DNA from: Neoroseomonas alkaliterrae
GTDB lineage: Bacteria > Pseudomonadota > Alphaproteobacteria > Acetobacterales > Acetobacteraceae
Direction of reading: 5' to 3'
Assembly (NCBI RefSeq): GCF_014199195.1
Contig: NZ_JACIJE010000001.1
Coordinates: forward strand, 124,001-188,000
DNA: 64,000 nt
In this document: piece after piece, positions 20,174 to 29,793 of the stretch
How positions within the stretch are numbered: position 1 is the first letter of the stretch
Layout of the letters: each line of letters starts with the position of its first letter
Made by a program: the position numbers and the translations under genes
The notes under the pieces: generated by a model
What the model saw: the letters and a program-made list of their open reading frames with translations, nothing else
Told to the model about the DNA's origin: nothing
Databases searched by the model: none

Positions 20174-20856
20174 GCGAGGCGCCGCTCCTCGTCGCGGAGG
20201 GCGTGACGCGGACCCTGCCCGAAGGCGTCACCCTGGTCTCCGACATCTCGCTGAGCATCGGGCGCGGGGAGTTCGTCGCCATCACCGGCCCCTCGGGCTC
20301 GGGCAAGTCGTCGCTGCTCTATCTGCTCGGCCTGCTCGACCGGCCAAGCGCGGGACGCATCCTGCTCGAAGGGCGCGATACGGCGACCCTCGCGCCGCCG
20401 GAGCTCGCCGCGCTGCGGCTCGCGCGGCTCGGCTTCGTCTTCCAGTTCCACTTCCTTCTGCCGGAGTTCTCGGCGCGCGACAATGTGTTGATCCCCATCC
20501 GCCGGCTGGGCGCTCTGCCGCCCGCCCAGGCAAAGGCCCGCGCGCTCGCGCTGCTCGGCTCGCTCGGCCTCGCCGAGGCCGCGGCGAAGATGCCGGAGCA
20601 GCTCTCGGGCGGGATGCGCCAGCGCGTCGCGATCGCCCGCGCGCTCGCGAACGATCCCGTGCTGCTGATGGCCGACGAGCCGACCGGCAATCTCGATACG
20701 CGGAACGCGGCCGCCGTGTTCGACATCTTCGCACGCCTCGCGCTGGAGGAAGGGCGCGCGGTGATCGTCGTCACCCACGATGCCGAACTCGCCCAGCGCG
20801 CCACGCGCCGCATCCACCTCGTGGACGGGCGCGTGGTCAGCGACGAGACGGGCTGA
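20170..20856 (+). CDS. ABC transporter ATPase (MacB/LolD-like)
   Basis: Energises the FtsX-type permease encoded immediately upstream. 228 aa with Walker A GPSGSGKSS (about 40-48), Q-loop FVFQFHFLLPEFSARDNV (the LolD/MacB family pattern), ABC signature [15 protein letters not shown], Walker B LLMADEPTGNLD and switch His VVTHD. It starts with GTG at 20170, overlapping the permease TGA. Its last 20 bases overlap the convergent exporter gene. Confidence 0.93.
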   Translation: MSEAPLLVAEGVTRTLPEGVTLVSDISLSIGRGEFVAITGPSGSGKSSLLYLLGLLDRPSAGRILLEGRDTATLAPPELAALRLARLGFVFQFHFLLPEFSARDNVLIPIRRLGALPPAQAKARALALLGSLGLAEAAAKMPEQLSGGMRQRVAIARALANDPVLLMADEPTGNLDTRNAAAVFDIFARLALEEGRAVIVVTHDAELAQRATRRIHLVDGRVVSDETG

Positions 20857-21700
20857 CCGGATCGCGCGCGGTCGCGGCGAGCAGCCCGCCACCGGCCACG
20901 AGCAGCGCCGCCAGCGCCACGCGCCCGTCCAGTGCGCCCTCCCCAGCAAGCACCAGCAGCAGTGTCGAGGCGACCGGCGTCGCATAGGCCAGCGTGCCGA
21001 GCAGCCGCGGGTCGCCGCGCTTCATGCCGGCATCCCACAGGAAGAACGCCGCGCCGAGCGGCCCGGCGCCGAGCAGCAGCACCGCGAGCCACTGCCGCGC
21101 ATCGGGAGCGACGGTCGTCTCGAAGAGCGCATGCGCGAACGCGGCGAGCAGCGCGGTGGCGAGGCAGAAGCCGGCCAGCGCTTCGGTCGGCACCGCGGCC
21201 ATGCGCTTCGAGGTCACCGAATACACCGCCCAGACGACGGCGCAGCCGATCGCGCTGGCGAAGCCCCATGCCGCGCCGGGCGGGAAGGAGGCACCCGCGC
21301 CCACGAGCAGCGCGCAGCCCGCGAAGCCGAGCCCGACGCCGGCAAGGCGCCGCGGCCCGAGCGCGAGGCCGAGGATCGGGCCCGACAGCAGCACGATCAG
21401 CAGCGGCCAGAGATAGTTCAGCAGGTTCGCCTCCACCGCCGGGGCCAGCGCCAGCGCGGCGAAGTACAGCGCGTGGTAGCCGAACAGCCCGCCCACGCCA
21501 TGCGCCCAGGCGAGCGGCCCCTGACGCAGCAGTCGCAGCCTGCCCTGCGCCGCGACGACGCCGAGCGCGATCGCGCCGCCCGTGGCGAAGGCCAGCGCCG
21601 TCAGTTGCAGCGGCGGCACGCCGGCGGCGAGCCGCGCCAGCAGCGCGAGGAAGGCCCACAGCAGCAGCGCGCCGCAGCCGGCCAGGGTGGCGGTGTTCAT
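20837..21700 (-). CDS. DMT-superfamily exporter, YddG-like
   Basis: Ten-helix EamA-type inner-membrane exporter, 287 aa. The segment EANLLNYLWPLLIVLLS in the third to fourth helix region is characteristic of the YddG (aromatic amino acid exporter) subgroup, as is GAAFFLWDAGMKRGDPR in the second half. Both EamA repeats are present (about 5-135 and 150-275). Substrate aromatic amino acids or related metabolites is inference from subgroup. It overlaps the convergent ABC ATPase by 20 bp and ends its own cluster; the next gene on the same strand starts 57 bp upstream. Confidence 0.85.
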   Translation of the reverse strand: MNTATLAGCGALLLWAFLALLARLAAGVPPLQLTALAFATGGAIALGVVAAQGRLRLLRQGPLAWAHGVGGLFGYHALYFAALALAPAVEANLLNYLWPLLIVLLSGPILGLALGPRRLAGVGLGFAGCALLVGAGASFPPGAAWGFASAIGCAVVWAVYSVTSKRMAAVPTEALAGFCLATALLAAFAHALFETTVAPDARQWLAVLLLGAGPLGAAFFLWDAGMKRGDPRLLGTLAYATPVASTLLLVLAGEGALDGRVALAALLVAGGGLLAATARDPVSPSRR

Positions 21701-21757
21701 GACGATCCGTCCGGACGGCGCCGTCCCTAGCCGCCCCGCCGCGGCGCGGTATGCGCG

Positions 21758-22363
21758 TCAGCGCCGGCGCAGGACGGCACGCACCACCTCCGCCGCACCC
21801 TGATGGCGCGGGCCTTCATCCAGCAGCACCGTGCCCTCGAGCAGTTCGAGCACCTCGAGCCCTCCGAAATGCTGCTCGACCAGCGCGCGCGACCACAGCA
21901 GCGCGGGGTCCTTCGGGCCGCCGCTGCGCCGCCCCTCCTGCGCCGGCGTGAAGCATTCCATCAGCAGCAGGCCACCCGGCGCGAGCGCGCGCAGCACGCC
22001 CTCGCAGGCGATGGCGCGGTCCGCGGGCGGGAGGTGCACGAAGATCCAGGCGATGACGTCGAAGCCCGCCACCGGCCATTCCCAGCGCGTGAGGTCGGCG
22101 GTGACGGTGGCGAGCGCGACGCCACGCGCCTCGGCCAGGGCGCGCGCCTTGGCCAGCCCCACCGCGGACCAGTCCAGCGACGTGGTGACGAGGCCCTGCT
22201 GCGCCAGCCACACGCCGTTGCGCCCCTCCCCGTCGCCCACCGCCAGGGCGCGCATCCCCGGTCGCAGCCGGTGCGCCTGGCCGAGCAGGAAGAGGTTCGG
22301 CGCCTCGCCGAACACGAACTCGCCACTGGCGTAGCGTTCGTCCCAGGCGAGGGATGTGCTCAT
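21758..22363 (-). CDS. Class I SAM-dependent methyltransferase (TehB-like)
   Basis: 201-aa small methyltransferase with Rossmann motif I RALAVGDGEGRNGVWLAQQG (about residues 40-59), motif II LDWSAVGLAKA, and DVIAWIFVHLPPADR preceding LAPGGLLLMECF. The N-terminus DERYASGEFVFGEAPNLFL matches TehB/thiopurine-like methyltransferases found widely in Proteobacteria. Start at 22363 overlaps the TGA of the M23 peptidase gene (ATGA), so the two are coupled. Substrate unknown; tellurite or thiopurine roles are annotation tradition, not evidence. Confidence 0.85.
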   Translation of the reverse strand: MSTSLAWDERYASGEFVFGEAPNLFLLGQAHRLRPGMRALAVGDGEGRNGVWLAQQGLVTTSLDWSAVGLAKARALAEARGVALATVTADLTRWEWPVAGFDVIAWIFVHLPPADRAIACEGVLRALAPGGLLLMECFTPAQEGRRSGGPKDPALLWSRALVEQHFGGLEVLELLEGTVLLDEGPRHQGAAEVVRAVLRRR

Positions 22364-23355
22364 GCCGGCAGCACCACGGGCTGGGGGTCGAGCCAGGTCT
22401 GGTACCAGGACAGCGAGAAATGCAGATGCGGCCCCGTCACGCGGCCCGTGGCGCCGGACAGCGCGACGCGCTCGCCGCGCGCCACCATCTGCCCCTCCCG
22501 CACCTCGATGCGCGAGAGATGCGCGTAGAGCGTGTTCACGCCATGGCCGTGGTCGATCACCAGAAGGTCGCCGAAGAAGTGGAAGGAATCCGCGAGCGTC
22601 ACGCGGCCCGCCGCGGCCGCGAGCAGCGGCGTGCCGGTCGGGACGGCGAAGTCGAGCCCGTAATGCGGCTGGCGCGGCTGCCCGTTGAGGATGCGCCGGC
22701 TGCCGAAGACGCCGGAGATGCGGCCCGTCGCCGGCGCGACGAAGCCCTGCGCGAAGCCGGTCAGCGCCGAATCCGTCGCGCGCACGGCGGCAAGGCGCTC
22801 GCGTTCGCGCAGGATGCGCCGCAGCGTCTCCGCATCCGGCTCGACCTGCGCGGGCGGCAGGCCGTCGATCCGCTGCTCGCGCCACTGGCGGCGCGCGATG
22901 GCGAGGCGCTTCTCCTCCCGCCGGTTGTCCGCATGCGTGACGGAGAGCGTGGCGCTGGCCGCGTGGTCGCGCCCGAAGCCGAAGGCGAAGGCGCCATCCG
23001 CCGCGACGCGCACCGCGCGGCCATCGAGCGCGAGCCGCGTGCCGGGCGCGGCGCGGCCGAGCACGAAGCCGCCCTGGGCGAGGCCGCGCTCAGGGATCGC
23101 CAGCGCCGAGGCGGGGCGGGCGAGCAGCAGGGCCGGCGCGGCGAGGATGGCGCGGCGTGATACTGCGGAGGGGCGCTGCCCCTCCGCGCCACCCCGCCAG
23201 AGGCCGAAAGGCCTCTGGACACCAGGACCCAGGACGGATGGCGCGCCCGCCGGGCCATCCTGCGCGATGTCACGGTTTCCAAAGGCCCTGCGGCCTTTGG
23301 TGGGGTGAGGTGCGGAGAGGGGCGAAGCCCCTCTCCGATCGCGCGTCTCCGTCAC
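22360..23355 (-). CDS. M23 family metallopeptidase with repeat-derived N-terminal extension
   Basis: Periplasmic LytM/M23 peptidoglycan endopeptidase. The catalytic domain occupies about residues 205-325: HYGLDFAVPTGTPLLAAAAG (first His and Asp ligands), HGVNTLYAHLSRIEV and GPHLHFSLSW. A signal peptide-like stretch SRRAILAAPALLLARPASA lies at about 66-84, not at the N-terminus. The only in-frame standard start codon is GTG at 23353-23355, which overlaps the xseA stop (GTGA). Between them, codons 6-64 encode a composite palindromic repeat (23165-23337) with no stop in this frame. The signal peptide is thus preceded by about 65 atypical residues. Either the protein is made with this extension, possibly impairing export, or translation begins at a non-standard codon nearer SRRAIL. 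Confidence 0.82.
   Translation of the reverse strand: MTETRDRRGASPLSAPHPTKGRRAFGNRDIAQDGPAGAPSVLGPGVQRPFGLWRGGAEGQRPSAVSRRAILAAPALLLARPASALAIPERGLAQGGFVLGRAAPGTRLALDGRAVRVAADGAFAFGFGRDHAASATLSVTHADNRREEKRLAIARRQWREQRIDGLPPAQVEPDAETLRRILRERERLAAVRATDSALTGFAQGFVAPATGRISGVFGSRRILNGQPRQPHYGLDFAVPTGTPLLAAAAGRVTLADSFHFFGDLLVIDHGHGVNTLYAHLSRIEVREGQMVARGERVALSGATGRVTGPHLHFSLSWYQTWLDPQPVVLPA
23165..23337. repeat. Composite palindromic element with four hairpins
   Basis: Four perfect stems lie in 173 bp: 23165-23187 (10-bp arms, loop GCT), 23197-23218 (9-bp arms CCAGAGGCC/GGCCTCTGG, GAAA loop), 23279-23300 (9-bp arms CCAAAGGCC/GGCCTTTGG, 4-nt loop) and 23313-23337 (11-bp arms ending GGGGC, loop GAA). 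The outer two share the GAGGGGC/GCCCCTC core. This is the architecture of dispersed REP/palindromic elements; no second copy was noticed in the window. It lies between the xseA stop and the signal-peptide codons of the M23 peptidase gene. Confidence 0.85.
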
Positions 23356-24800
23356 AGCAGCGACCCCTGTCCCGGCGCCTGTCCCTTCCTTCGCGGCGGC
23401 GCGCCTTCGGCATGGGCGCGCACCTCCCCATCCGCGAAGGTCAGGCGCAGCGGCTGCCCGGGCGCCACACGCGCGGCCGCGGTCACGGCATGGCCCTCCG
23501 CGTCGCGCACCAGCGCGAAGCCGCGCGCCAGCACCGATTGGTAGGAGGCGCTATCGAGCCGCGCCGAGAGGCCCTCCAGCACGGCCCGCCGCTGCCGCAC
23601 CAGCGCGAGCACCGGCGCAGGCGAGAACCGCGCCAGCGCCGGCGAGGACGCCCACGCATCGCGCTGCCGCCCCCAGGCCGCGCCGAGCCGCAGCGCCAGC
23701 GCCTGCACGGCCGCCCGTCGCGCGAGGATGCCTTCGCGCGGATGCGGCACGCGCAGCGCGGCGAGCGCCTGCCGCCGCGCGGCCAGGAGCGAGGCGAGCG
23801 CCCGCGGCAGCCTCTCCCCGATGTCGTCGAGACGCTGGCGCGACTGCGCGATCCGCGCCGGCACGTCCGGCAGGCCGCGCTCGGCGCGCAGCAGGCGCAG
23901 CCGCGCGGCATTCAGCGCCCCGGCCGCGGCCTGGGCCAGCCGCGCGCCGGTCTGGGCGAGGGCGGCCTGCAGTTCGACGCGCGCCGGCACGGCGAGTTCC
24001 GCCGCCGCGGTCGGCGTCGGCGCTCGCCGGTCGGCGGCGAAGTCGATCAGCGTCGTATCGGTCTCGTGCCCCACCGCGCTGATCAGCGGGATCGAACAGG
24101 CGGCGGCGGCGCGGACGACGATCTCCTCGTTGAAGGCCATCAGGTCCTCGAGCGAGCCGCCGCCGCGCGCGACGATCAACACATCGGGCCGCGGCACCAG
24201 CCCGCCCGGGGCGATGGCGTCGAAGCCGCGGATGGCGGCGGCGACCTGTTCGGCCGCGCCCTGGCCCTGGACCATGACCGGCCACAGCAGGATGCGGCGC
24301 GGGAAGCGGCGGGCGATGGTGGTGCGGATGTCCTGGATGACGGCGCCCTTCTCGCTCGTCACCACGCCGATCACGGCGGGCAGGCGCGGCAGCGGCCTCT
24401 TGCGCGCCTCCTCGAACAGGCCCTCGGCAAGCAGGCGCTTGCGCAGCGCCTCGATGCGCGCGAGCAGCGCGCCCTCGCCGGCATACTCCAGTCGCTCGAT
24501 GACGAGCTGGTACTTCGAGCGGTCGGCATAGGTGGAGATGCGGCCCGTCGCGATCATCTCGACGCCGTTCTCCGGCAGGGTGCCGAGGTTGCGGACGGCG
24601 GATTTCCAGATCACCGCCTCGATCTTCGCATCGGCGTCCTTCAGGGACAGGTAGATGTGACCCGAGGGATACCGCTTCATCTCGGTGATCTCGCCGCGCA
24701 CGCGCACGCGGCCGAAGGCGCCTTCCAGCGTGCGCCGGATCGCGCCCGCGAGGTCCGAGACGCCGTATTCCGGGATGTTGCTCGCCGCCGGGGTGTCCAT
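23352..24800 (-). CDS. xseA: Exodeoxyribonuclease VII large subunit
   Basis: Catalytic/DNA-binding large subunit of exonuclease VII, which degrades single-stranded DNA with XseB. The 482 aa begin with the OB-fold domain (YGVSDLAGAIRRTLEGAFGRVRVRGEI, YLSLKDADAKIEAVIW) and contain the family signatures VIGVVTSEKGAVIQDI, LIVARGGGSLEDLMAFNEE and ISAVGHETDTTLIDFAADRRAPTPTAAAE, then a long Arg/Ala-rich coiled coil (about 290-390). No xseB is seen in the window. Divergent from purD (66 bp apart). Its TGA overlaps the GTG of the M23 peptidase. Confidence 0.96.
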   Translation of the reverse strand: MDTPAASNIPEYGVSDLAGAIRRTLEGAFGRVRVRGEITEMKRYPSGHIYLSLKDADAKIEAVIWKSAVRNLGTLPENGVEMIATGRISTYADRSKYQLVIERLEYAGEGALLARIEALRKRLLAEGLFEEARKRPLPRLPAVIGVVTSEKGAVIQDIRTTIARRFPRRILLWPVMVQGQGAAEQVAAAIRGFDAIAPGGLVPRPDVLIVARGGGSLEDLMAFNEEIVVRAAAACSIPLISAVGHETDTTLIDFAADRRAPTPTAAAELAVPARVELQAALAQTGARLAQAAAGALNAARLRLLRAERGLPDVPARIAQSRQRLDDIGERLPRALASLLAARRQALAALRVPHPREGILARRAAVQALALRLGAAWGRQRDAWASSPALARFSPAPVLALVRQRRAVLEGLSARLDSASYQSVLARGFALVRDAEGHAVTAAARVAPGQPLRLTFADGEVRAHAEGAPPRRKGQAPGQGSLL

Positions 24801-24866
24801 GGCCGCACCCTATGCTAAGCCGCCCGCTTTCAGAAGGGTGCGGGCTTTCAGGAGCGGGGTTTGGCG

Positions 24867-26135
24867 ATGAAGGTGCTGGTGGTCGGCGGCGGTGGGCGGG
24901 AGCATGCGCTGTGCTGGGCGATCGCCGCCTCTCCGCTGCTCACGAAGCTGTGGTGCGCGCCGGGCAATGCCGGCATTGCCGAGGTGGCGGAATGCGTGCC
25001 GATCGGCGCGGAGGACATCGCCGCCCTGGTCGCCTTCGCGCGCGACAACGCCATGGACGTGGTGGTGGCGGGGCCGGAGGCGCCGCTGACCCTCGGCCTC
25101 GCGGATGCCTGCGCGGCGGCCGGCATCCGCTGCTTCGGGCCGAGTGCCGCGGCGGCGCGGCTCGAGGCCAGCAAGGCCTTCACGCGGGAGGTGGCGGACG
25201 CCGCCGGTGCGCCGGGCGCGCGCTGGCGCCGCTTCGAGGACGCCGCCGCCGCCCGCGCCTATGTCCGCGCGCAGGGCGCGCCGATCGTGGTCAAGGCGGA
25301 TGGCCTGGCCGCCGGCAAGGGCGTGGTGGTGGCCGCGAGCGTGGAGGAAGCCGAGGCCGCCATCGCCGACATCATGGAGAACCGCATCCACGGCGCCGCC
25401 GGCGCCACGGTTCTGATCGAGGAGTGCCTGATCGGCCAGGAAGTGTCCTTCTTCGCGCTCTGCGACGGCACCACCGCGATCCCGCTCGGCGCCGCGCAGG
25501 ACCACAAGCGGGTGGGCGAGGGCGACACCGGCCCGAACACGGGCGGCATGGGCGCCTATTCGCCACCGCCCGTCTTCACGGACGCGCTGCTCGAGGAGAC
25601 GATGGCGCGCATCGTCAGGCCGGTGCTCGCCGAGATGGCGCGCCGCGGCGCGCCCTTCCGCGGCGTGCTCTTCGCCGGGCTGATGATCACGGCGGACGGG
25701 CCGCGACTGATCGAGTTCAATGTCCGCTTCGGGGATCCCGAATGCCAGGCGCTGATGGTGCGCCTCAGGAGCGACCTGCTGCCGGCGCTGCTCGCGGCCT
25801 GCGACGGCGAGCTCGCGGCCTTCGACCTGCGCTGGGAACCGGTGCATTCGCTCGTCGTCGTGATGGCCGCCAGGGGCTACCCCGGGCCCTATGCGAAGGG
25901 CACGGAGATCCGCGGCATCGAGCGCGCGGCGCAGGTGCCGGGCGTGCAGGTCTTTCACGCCGGCACGGCGCGGCGGGAGGATGGCGCGCTGATCGCCACC
26001 GGCGGGCGGGTGCTGGCCGTGACCGCCACCGGCACGACGCTGCGCGAGGCCCAGGCCGCCGCCTATGCCGCGGTGGATGCGATCGACTGGCCGGAGGGGT
26101 TCTGCCGCAGGGACATCGGGTGGCGGGCGCTTTGA
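24867..26135 (+). CDS. purD: Phosphoribosylamine-glycine ligase
   Basis: Second step of de novo purine synthesis: ATP-dependent ligation of glycine to 5-phosphoribosylamine. 422 aa with the GARS N-domain [22 protein letters not shown]-grasp region ([42 protein letters not shown]), [17 protein letters not shown] and the C-domain. The ATG at 24867 is preferred over the in-frame TTG six bases upstream. GGAGCGGGG upstream is a likely ribosome binding site. Convergent with the pterin dehydratase gene with a 10-bp gap. Confidence 0.97.
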   Translation: MKVLVVGGGGREHALCWAIAASPLLTKLWCAPGNAGIAEVAECVPIGAEDIAALVAFARDNAMDVVVAGPEAPLTLGLADACAAAGIRCFGPSAAAARLEASKAFTREVADAAGAPGARWRRFEDAAAARAYVRAQGAPIVVKADGLAAGKGVVVAASVEEAEAAIADIMENRIHGAAGATVLIEECLIGQEVSFFALCDGTTAIPLGAAQDHKRVGEGDTGPNTGGMGAYSPPPVFTDALLEETMARIVRPVLAEMARRGAPFRGVLFAGLMITADGPRLIEFNVRFGDPECQALMVRLRSDLLPALLAACDGELAAFDLRWEPVHSLVVVMAARGYPGPYAKGTEIRGIERAAQVPGVQVFHAGTARREDGALIATGGRVLAVTATGTTLREAQAAAYAAVDAIDWPEGFCRRDIGWRAL

Positions 26136-26145
26136 GCGCCGCGCC

Positions 26146-26436
26146 TCAGCCGAGCAGCCGGTCAATCGCCTTCGCCAGCGCCACGTCCCGCGCGCTCAGC
26201 CCGCCCGCGTCGTGGGTGGTGAGCGTGATGTCCACCCGGTTCCAGACGTTGAACCATTCCGGGTGATGGTCCTGCTTCTCGGCCAGCAGCGCGACGCGGG
26301 CCATGAAGCCCCAGGCCTCGCCGAAATCCGCGAAGCGGAAGCTGCGGGCGATGGCGTCCCGCCCTTCCACCGGGCTCCAGCCCGGAAGCTCCCGCGCCAG
26401 GGCGGCGCGGGCCTCGGCGTCCAGCCTCTCGACCAT
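26146..26436 (-). CDS. 4a-hydroxytetrahydrobiopterin (pterin-4a-carbinolamine) dehydratase
   Basis: Small dehydratase recycling the 4a-hydroxypterin formed by pterin-dependent hydroxylases. 96 aa with the signature [20 protein letters not shown], supplying the catalytic His-His-Pro and second His, followed by [20 protein letters not shown]. The start at 26436 gives [20 protein letters not shown], normal for the family. GAGGAGGCACC precedes it. No aromatic amino acid hydroxylase is in the window, so the partner is unknown. Confidence 0.93.
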   Translation of the reverse strand: MVERLDAEARAALARELPGWSPVEGRDAIARSFRFADFGEAWGFMARVALLAEKQDHHPEWFNVWNRVDITLTTHDAGGLSARDVALAKAIDRLLG

Positions 26437-26487
26437 GGGTGCCTCCTCTTGCTTGACGGCGGCCGGGCGGGCCGCGCATGACGCGCC

Positions 26488-26880
26488 ATGCGCTTCTCGA
26501 CCCCGCCCGGCCTCGATGACCTCGTGGAGATGGCCGAGCACGCGCTCGCCGCAATCCCCGCCCCGCTGCGCGACCTCGTGCGCGGCACCTCGATCCTGGT
26601 CGAGGACATGCCGGACGACGAGACGCTGCGCGAGATGGGCCTGGAAAGCCCCTGGGAACTCACCGGGCTCTACCAGGGCGTGCCGCTGACGCACAAATCC
26701 CTCGGCGACATCCCGCGCGAGCCCGACCGCATCCTGCTCTATCGCGAGCCGATCCTGCTCGAATGGATCGAGACGGGGGAGGACCTCTTCCGCCTCGTGC
26801 GCAACGTGCTGATCCACGAGATCGGCCACCATTTCGGCCTCTCGGACGAGGATATCGCGCGGCTCGAGGAAGGAGACTGA
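26488..26880 (+). CDS. Metallopeptidase family protein (DUF1025-type zincin)
   Basis: 130-aa cytoplasmic minimal zincin-like protein. The HExxH motif occurs in [20 protein letters not shown] near the C-terminus, and the family segment [15 protein letters not shown] lies at mid-protein. Proteins of this family are short putative metalloproteases with no known substrate. Divergent from the pterin dehydratase gene with 51 bp between starts; the next plus-strand gene begins 72 bp downstream. Confidence 0.88.
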   Translation: MRFSTPPGLDDLVEMAEHALAAIPAPLRDLVRGTSILVEDMPDDETLREMGLESPWELTGLYQGVPLTHKSLGDIPREPDRILLYREPILLEWIETGEDLFRLVRNVLIHEIGHHFGLSDEDIARLEEGD

Positions 26881-26952
26881 GCGCGCCGGGTTGATCGCCC
26901 GCGGCAGGCGTGCCCAGGATCGGGCCTTCGCTTCCCGGGAGTCTTCTGCGGC

Positions 26953-28194
26953 ATGTCGGCTTCGGTGATCGTGCTCGGCGCGGGAATGGTCGGCGTCTCG
27001 GTGGCGCTGCACCTGCGCCGGCGGGGGCGCGACGTGCTGCTCGTGGACCGGCAGGATCCAGGCCTCGGCGCCTCCTTCGGCAATGCCGGCCTGATCCAGC
27101 GCGAGGCCGTCCATCCCCACCCCTTCCCGCGCGAGATGTCGGAGATCCTGCGCATCGCGCGCAACCGCTCGGTGGACGCGCATTACCACCTGCGCGCCCT
27201 GCCGGGCCTCGTCTCCCCGCTGCTGCGCTACTGGTGGAACTCGGAGCCCGGGCGCTTTGCGCGCATCGCCGATGCCTATGCGGCGCTGATCCGCACCTGC
27301 CTCGACGAGCACATGGCGATCGCCCGCGACACCGAGGCCATGGCGCTGATGCGCCCGGTGGGCTGGCTGCGCGTCTATGCCGATGCGGCGAAGCTCGAGG
27401 CCGGCATCGCCGAGGCCGAGGCGATGCGGCGCGAGCACGGGGTGAATTTCGCGGCCCTCGACGCGCGCGGCCTCGCCGCGGCGGAGCCGCATCTCCAGCA
27501 GCCCCGCGCCGGCGCCATCCACTGGACGGATCCGGTCTCGGTCACCGACCCGCACGGCCTGGTGATGGCCTATTTCCGCCGCTTCGCCGAGGCCGGCGGC
27601 CGCTTCGTGCATGGCGACGCGACGACGCTGACGCGCGGCACCGCCGGCTGGTCGGTGCAGACCTCCGAGGGCAGGGCCGAGGCCGCCGCGGTGGTGATCG
27701 CGCTCGGCACCCATGCGGATCGGGTGACGCGCCGCTTCGGCTATGCCCCGCCGCTGTTCGGCAAGCGCGGCTACCACCGCCACTACGCGCTGCGCGGCAA
27801 TGCGGTGCTGAACCACACCATCGTGGACACGGCCGGCGGCTTCGTGCTCGCGCCCATGCGCGCGGGCATCCGCCTGACCACGGGGGCGGAGTTCGCGCCG
27901 GCCGACGCGCCCGCGACACCGGTGCAGCTCGCGCGCGCCGAGCCGCTCGCGCGCGCGCTGCTGCCGCTCGGCGAGCAGGTGGAGCAGCAGCCCTGGATGG
28001 GCATCCGCCCCTGCACGCCGGACATGCTGCCCATCATCGGGCCGCTGCCCGGCCAGAAGGATGCGTGGTGCGCCTTCGGCCACGCGCATCAGGGCTTCAC
28101 GCTGGGGCCGACCACCGGGCGGCTGATCGCCGAGATGATGGCGGGCGAGACGCCCTTCATCGACCCCACGCCCTATCGCGCCGACAGGTTCTGA
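26953..28194 (+). CDS. FAD-dependent oxidoreductase (D-amino acid dehydrogenase DadA-like)
   Basis: 413-aa DAO-family flavoprotein. The N-terminal dinucleotide fold [21 protein letters not shown] binds FAD; the C-terminal [19 protein letters not shown] and [20 protein letters not shown] match DadA-type dehydrogenases. Likely oxidises a D-amino or secondary amino acid to the imino acid, passing electrons to the respiratory chain. It is 4 bp from the following M81 peptidase gene and they are probably cotranscribed. The exact substrate is unknown. Confidence 0.85.
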   Translation: MSASVIVLGAGMVGVSVALHLRRRGRDVLLVDRQDPGLGASFGNAGLIQREAVHPHPFPREMSEILRIARNRSVDAHYHLRALPGLVSPLLRYWWNSEPGRFARIADAYAALIRTCLDEHMAIARDTEAMALMRPVGWLRVYADAAKLEAGIAEAEAMRREHGVNFAALDARGLAAAEPHLQQPRAGAIHWTDPVSVTDPHGLVMAYFRRFAEAGGRFVHGDATTLTRGTAGWSVQTSEGRAEAAAVVIALGTHADRVTRRFGYAPPLFGKRGYHRHYALRGNAVLNHTIVDTAGGFVLAPMRAGIRLTTGAEFAPADAPATPVQLARAEPLARALLPLGEQVEQQPWMGIRPCTPDMLPIIGPLPGQKDAWCAFGHAHQGFTLGPTTGRLIAEMMAGETPFIDPTPYRADRF

Positions 28195-28198
28195 GCCG

Positions 28199-29746
28199 AT
28201 GCGCATCGCCGTCCTGCAATTCGCGCACGAGACCGTCACCTTCCTGCCCTTCGACACGACCGAGGAGGATTTCCGCTGTCCCGGCTCGCCCGCCGCGGGG
28301 GAGGCGCTGCTGGCGACCGATCCCAAGGGCTACATGGGCGGCTTCGTGCAGGTGGCGCGCGAATACGAGGGCGTCGAGCTGGTCGGCATCGAATCCCCGC
28401 TCTGGCCCAGGACGGGCACGGGCTCGGGCTGGATCACCAACGACGCCTTCGAGACCTTCCTCGGCCGGCAGGTCGAACAGCTCCGCGCGCTCGGTCCCTT
28501 CGACGGCGCCTATCTCGCGCTGCATGGTGCGATGGGCGTGCGCGGCGTGCCGCGGCCCGAGGCCGAGATCGCCCGCCGCGTGCGCGAGGCGCTGGGGCCG
28601 CAGGCGCGCATCGCCGCGACCTTCGACCCGCATGGCAACGAGGACGAGGAGTTCCTCCGCCACGCGGACATGGCCTTCTGCGTGAAGTACTTCCCGCATT
28701 ACGACATGCACCTGCAGGGCGAGCGCGCCGCGCGGATGCTGGTGCGCGCCATCCGCGGCGACTACGCGCCGGCGACGGTGACGCGCAAGCTGCCGATCCT
28801 CTCGCCCACCGTGCTGCAATGGACCGGCGCGCCGCCCTGGTCGGAGCTGGTGCAGCGCGCGCTCACCTGGGAGGCGCGCGAGCCCGACCTCTTCGTCAAC
28901 GTCTTCTTCGGCTTCCCGTGGTCGGACGTGCCCGATGCCGGGATGACCTTCCAGGTGATGACGAACGGCGATCCCGCACTCGCCCGCCGCGTGGCCGAGG
29001 ACATGGCGCGCTGGGCGTGGCGGCGCCGTGCGGACCTGCTCGCCAGCGCGACGGTGCATCGCATCGCCGACGGCGTCGCCATGGCGAAGCAGGCGGTGGC
29101 GGAAGGGCGCGGGCCGGTGGTGCTCGCCGACCACAGCGACCGCTCGGGCTACGCCACCTGGGTGCTGCGGGAGGTGATCGCGCAAGGGCTTTCGCGCACG
29201 CTGGTCGCGACCATCGCGGCGCCGGAGGCCATCGCCAGGCTGACCGCGCGTGGCGCGCGGCCCGGCGATGCGGTCGAGGTGGAAGTCGGCGGGCGCGTGG
29301 ACCCCTCCGCCGGGGAAGCCGTTCGGATCACGGGGGAGGTGCTGCTCGTCGCCGGCGCCACGTCGCGCCGCGCGCAGGGCACGGGGCAGTCCTGGATCGC
29401 CATCCGCTTCGGGGAAGGCAATGTGGTCCTGCTCAGCCCCTTCCTCGTGCAGATCATGGAACCGGAGGAGTTGTGGTCCCTCGGGCTGCGCGCCGAGGCA
29501 TTCGACGTCATCGCCATCAAGTCGCGCGTGCATTTCCGCCGCGGCTTCGACGACAGCGGCTTCGCGCCGACCATCCTGCTGGTGGAGCCGGACCAGCCCT
29601 TCCTCGGCACTGTGCGGCTCGAGGCGCTGCCCTACCGGCATCTCCGCATCGCCGACTTCTACCCCTATGGCGGGCCGGCCGATCCCTTCGCCGCGGCGCC
29701 CGCGCGGGGCAGCGATGGCGGGACATCCGCCGGCTCTGGCGCGTAG
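28199..29746 (+). CDS. M81 family metallopeptidase (MlrC-like)
   Basis: 515-aa protein of the family of MlrC, the zinc peptidase acting in microcystin degradation; most members act on unknown small peptides or amides. Family features: [17 protein letters not shown] at the start, [24 protein letters not shown] and [16 protein letters not shown] in the N-terminal metal-binding half, and [13 protein letters not shown] plus [17 protein letters not shown] segment in the C-terminal half. Only 4 bp separate it from the DadA-like gene, suggesting a joint role in peptide or amino-compound catabolism. Confidence 0.88.
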   Translation: MRIAVLQFAHETVTFLPFDTTEEDFRCPGSPAAGEALLATDPKGYMGGFVQVAREYEGVELVGIESPLWPRTGTGSGWITNDAFETFLGRQVEQLRALGPFDGAYLALHGAMGVRGVPRPEAEIARRVREALGPQARIAATFDPHGNEDEEFLRHADMAFCVKYFPHYDMHLQGERAARMLVRAIRGDYAPATVTRKLPILSPTVLQWTGAPPWSELVQRALTWEAREPDLFVNVFFGFPWSDVPDAGMTFQVMTNGDPALARRVAEDMARWAWRRRADLLASATVHRIADGVAMAKQAVAEGRGPVVLADHSDRSGYATWVLREVIAQGLSRTLVATIAAPEAIARLTARGARPGDAVEVEVGGRVDPSAGEAVRITGEVLLVAGATSRRAQGTGQSWIAIRFGEGNVVLLSPFLVQIMEPEELWSLGLRAEAFDVIAIKSRVHFRRGFDDSGFAPTILLVEPDQPFLGTVRLEALPYRHLRIADFYPYGGPADPFAAAPARGSDGGTSAGSGA

Positions 29747-29793
29747 CGGGCAGGTCGGGCGCAGCCTCGCCCTTTGCTGGCCCGCGCCCGCGG

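Noticed and set aside
22364..22885. Upstream extension of the methyltransferase frame
   Set aside because: It lies entirely in the M23 peptidase gene in another frame; the Met at 22363 with ATGA overlap is the sensible start.
23157..24818. 553-codon plus-strand frame through the palindromic element and opposite xseA
   Set aside because: Antisense shadow of xseA; no domain is recognisable.
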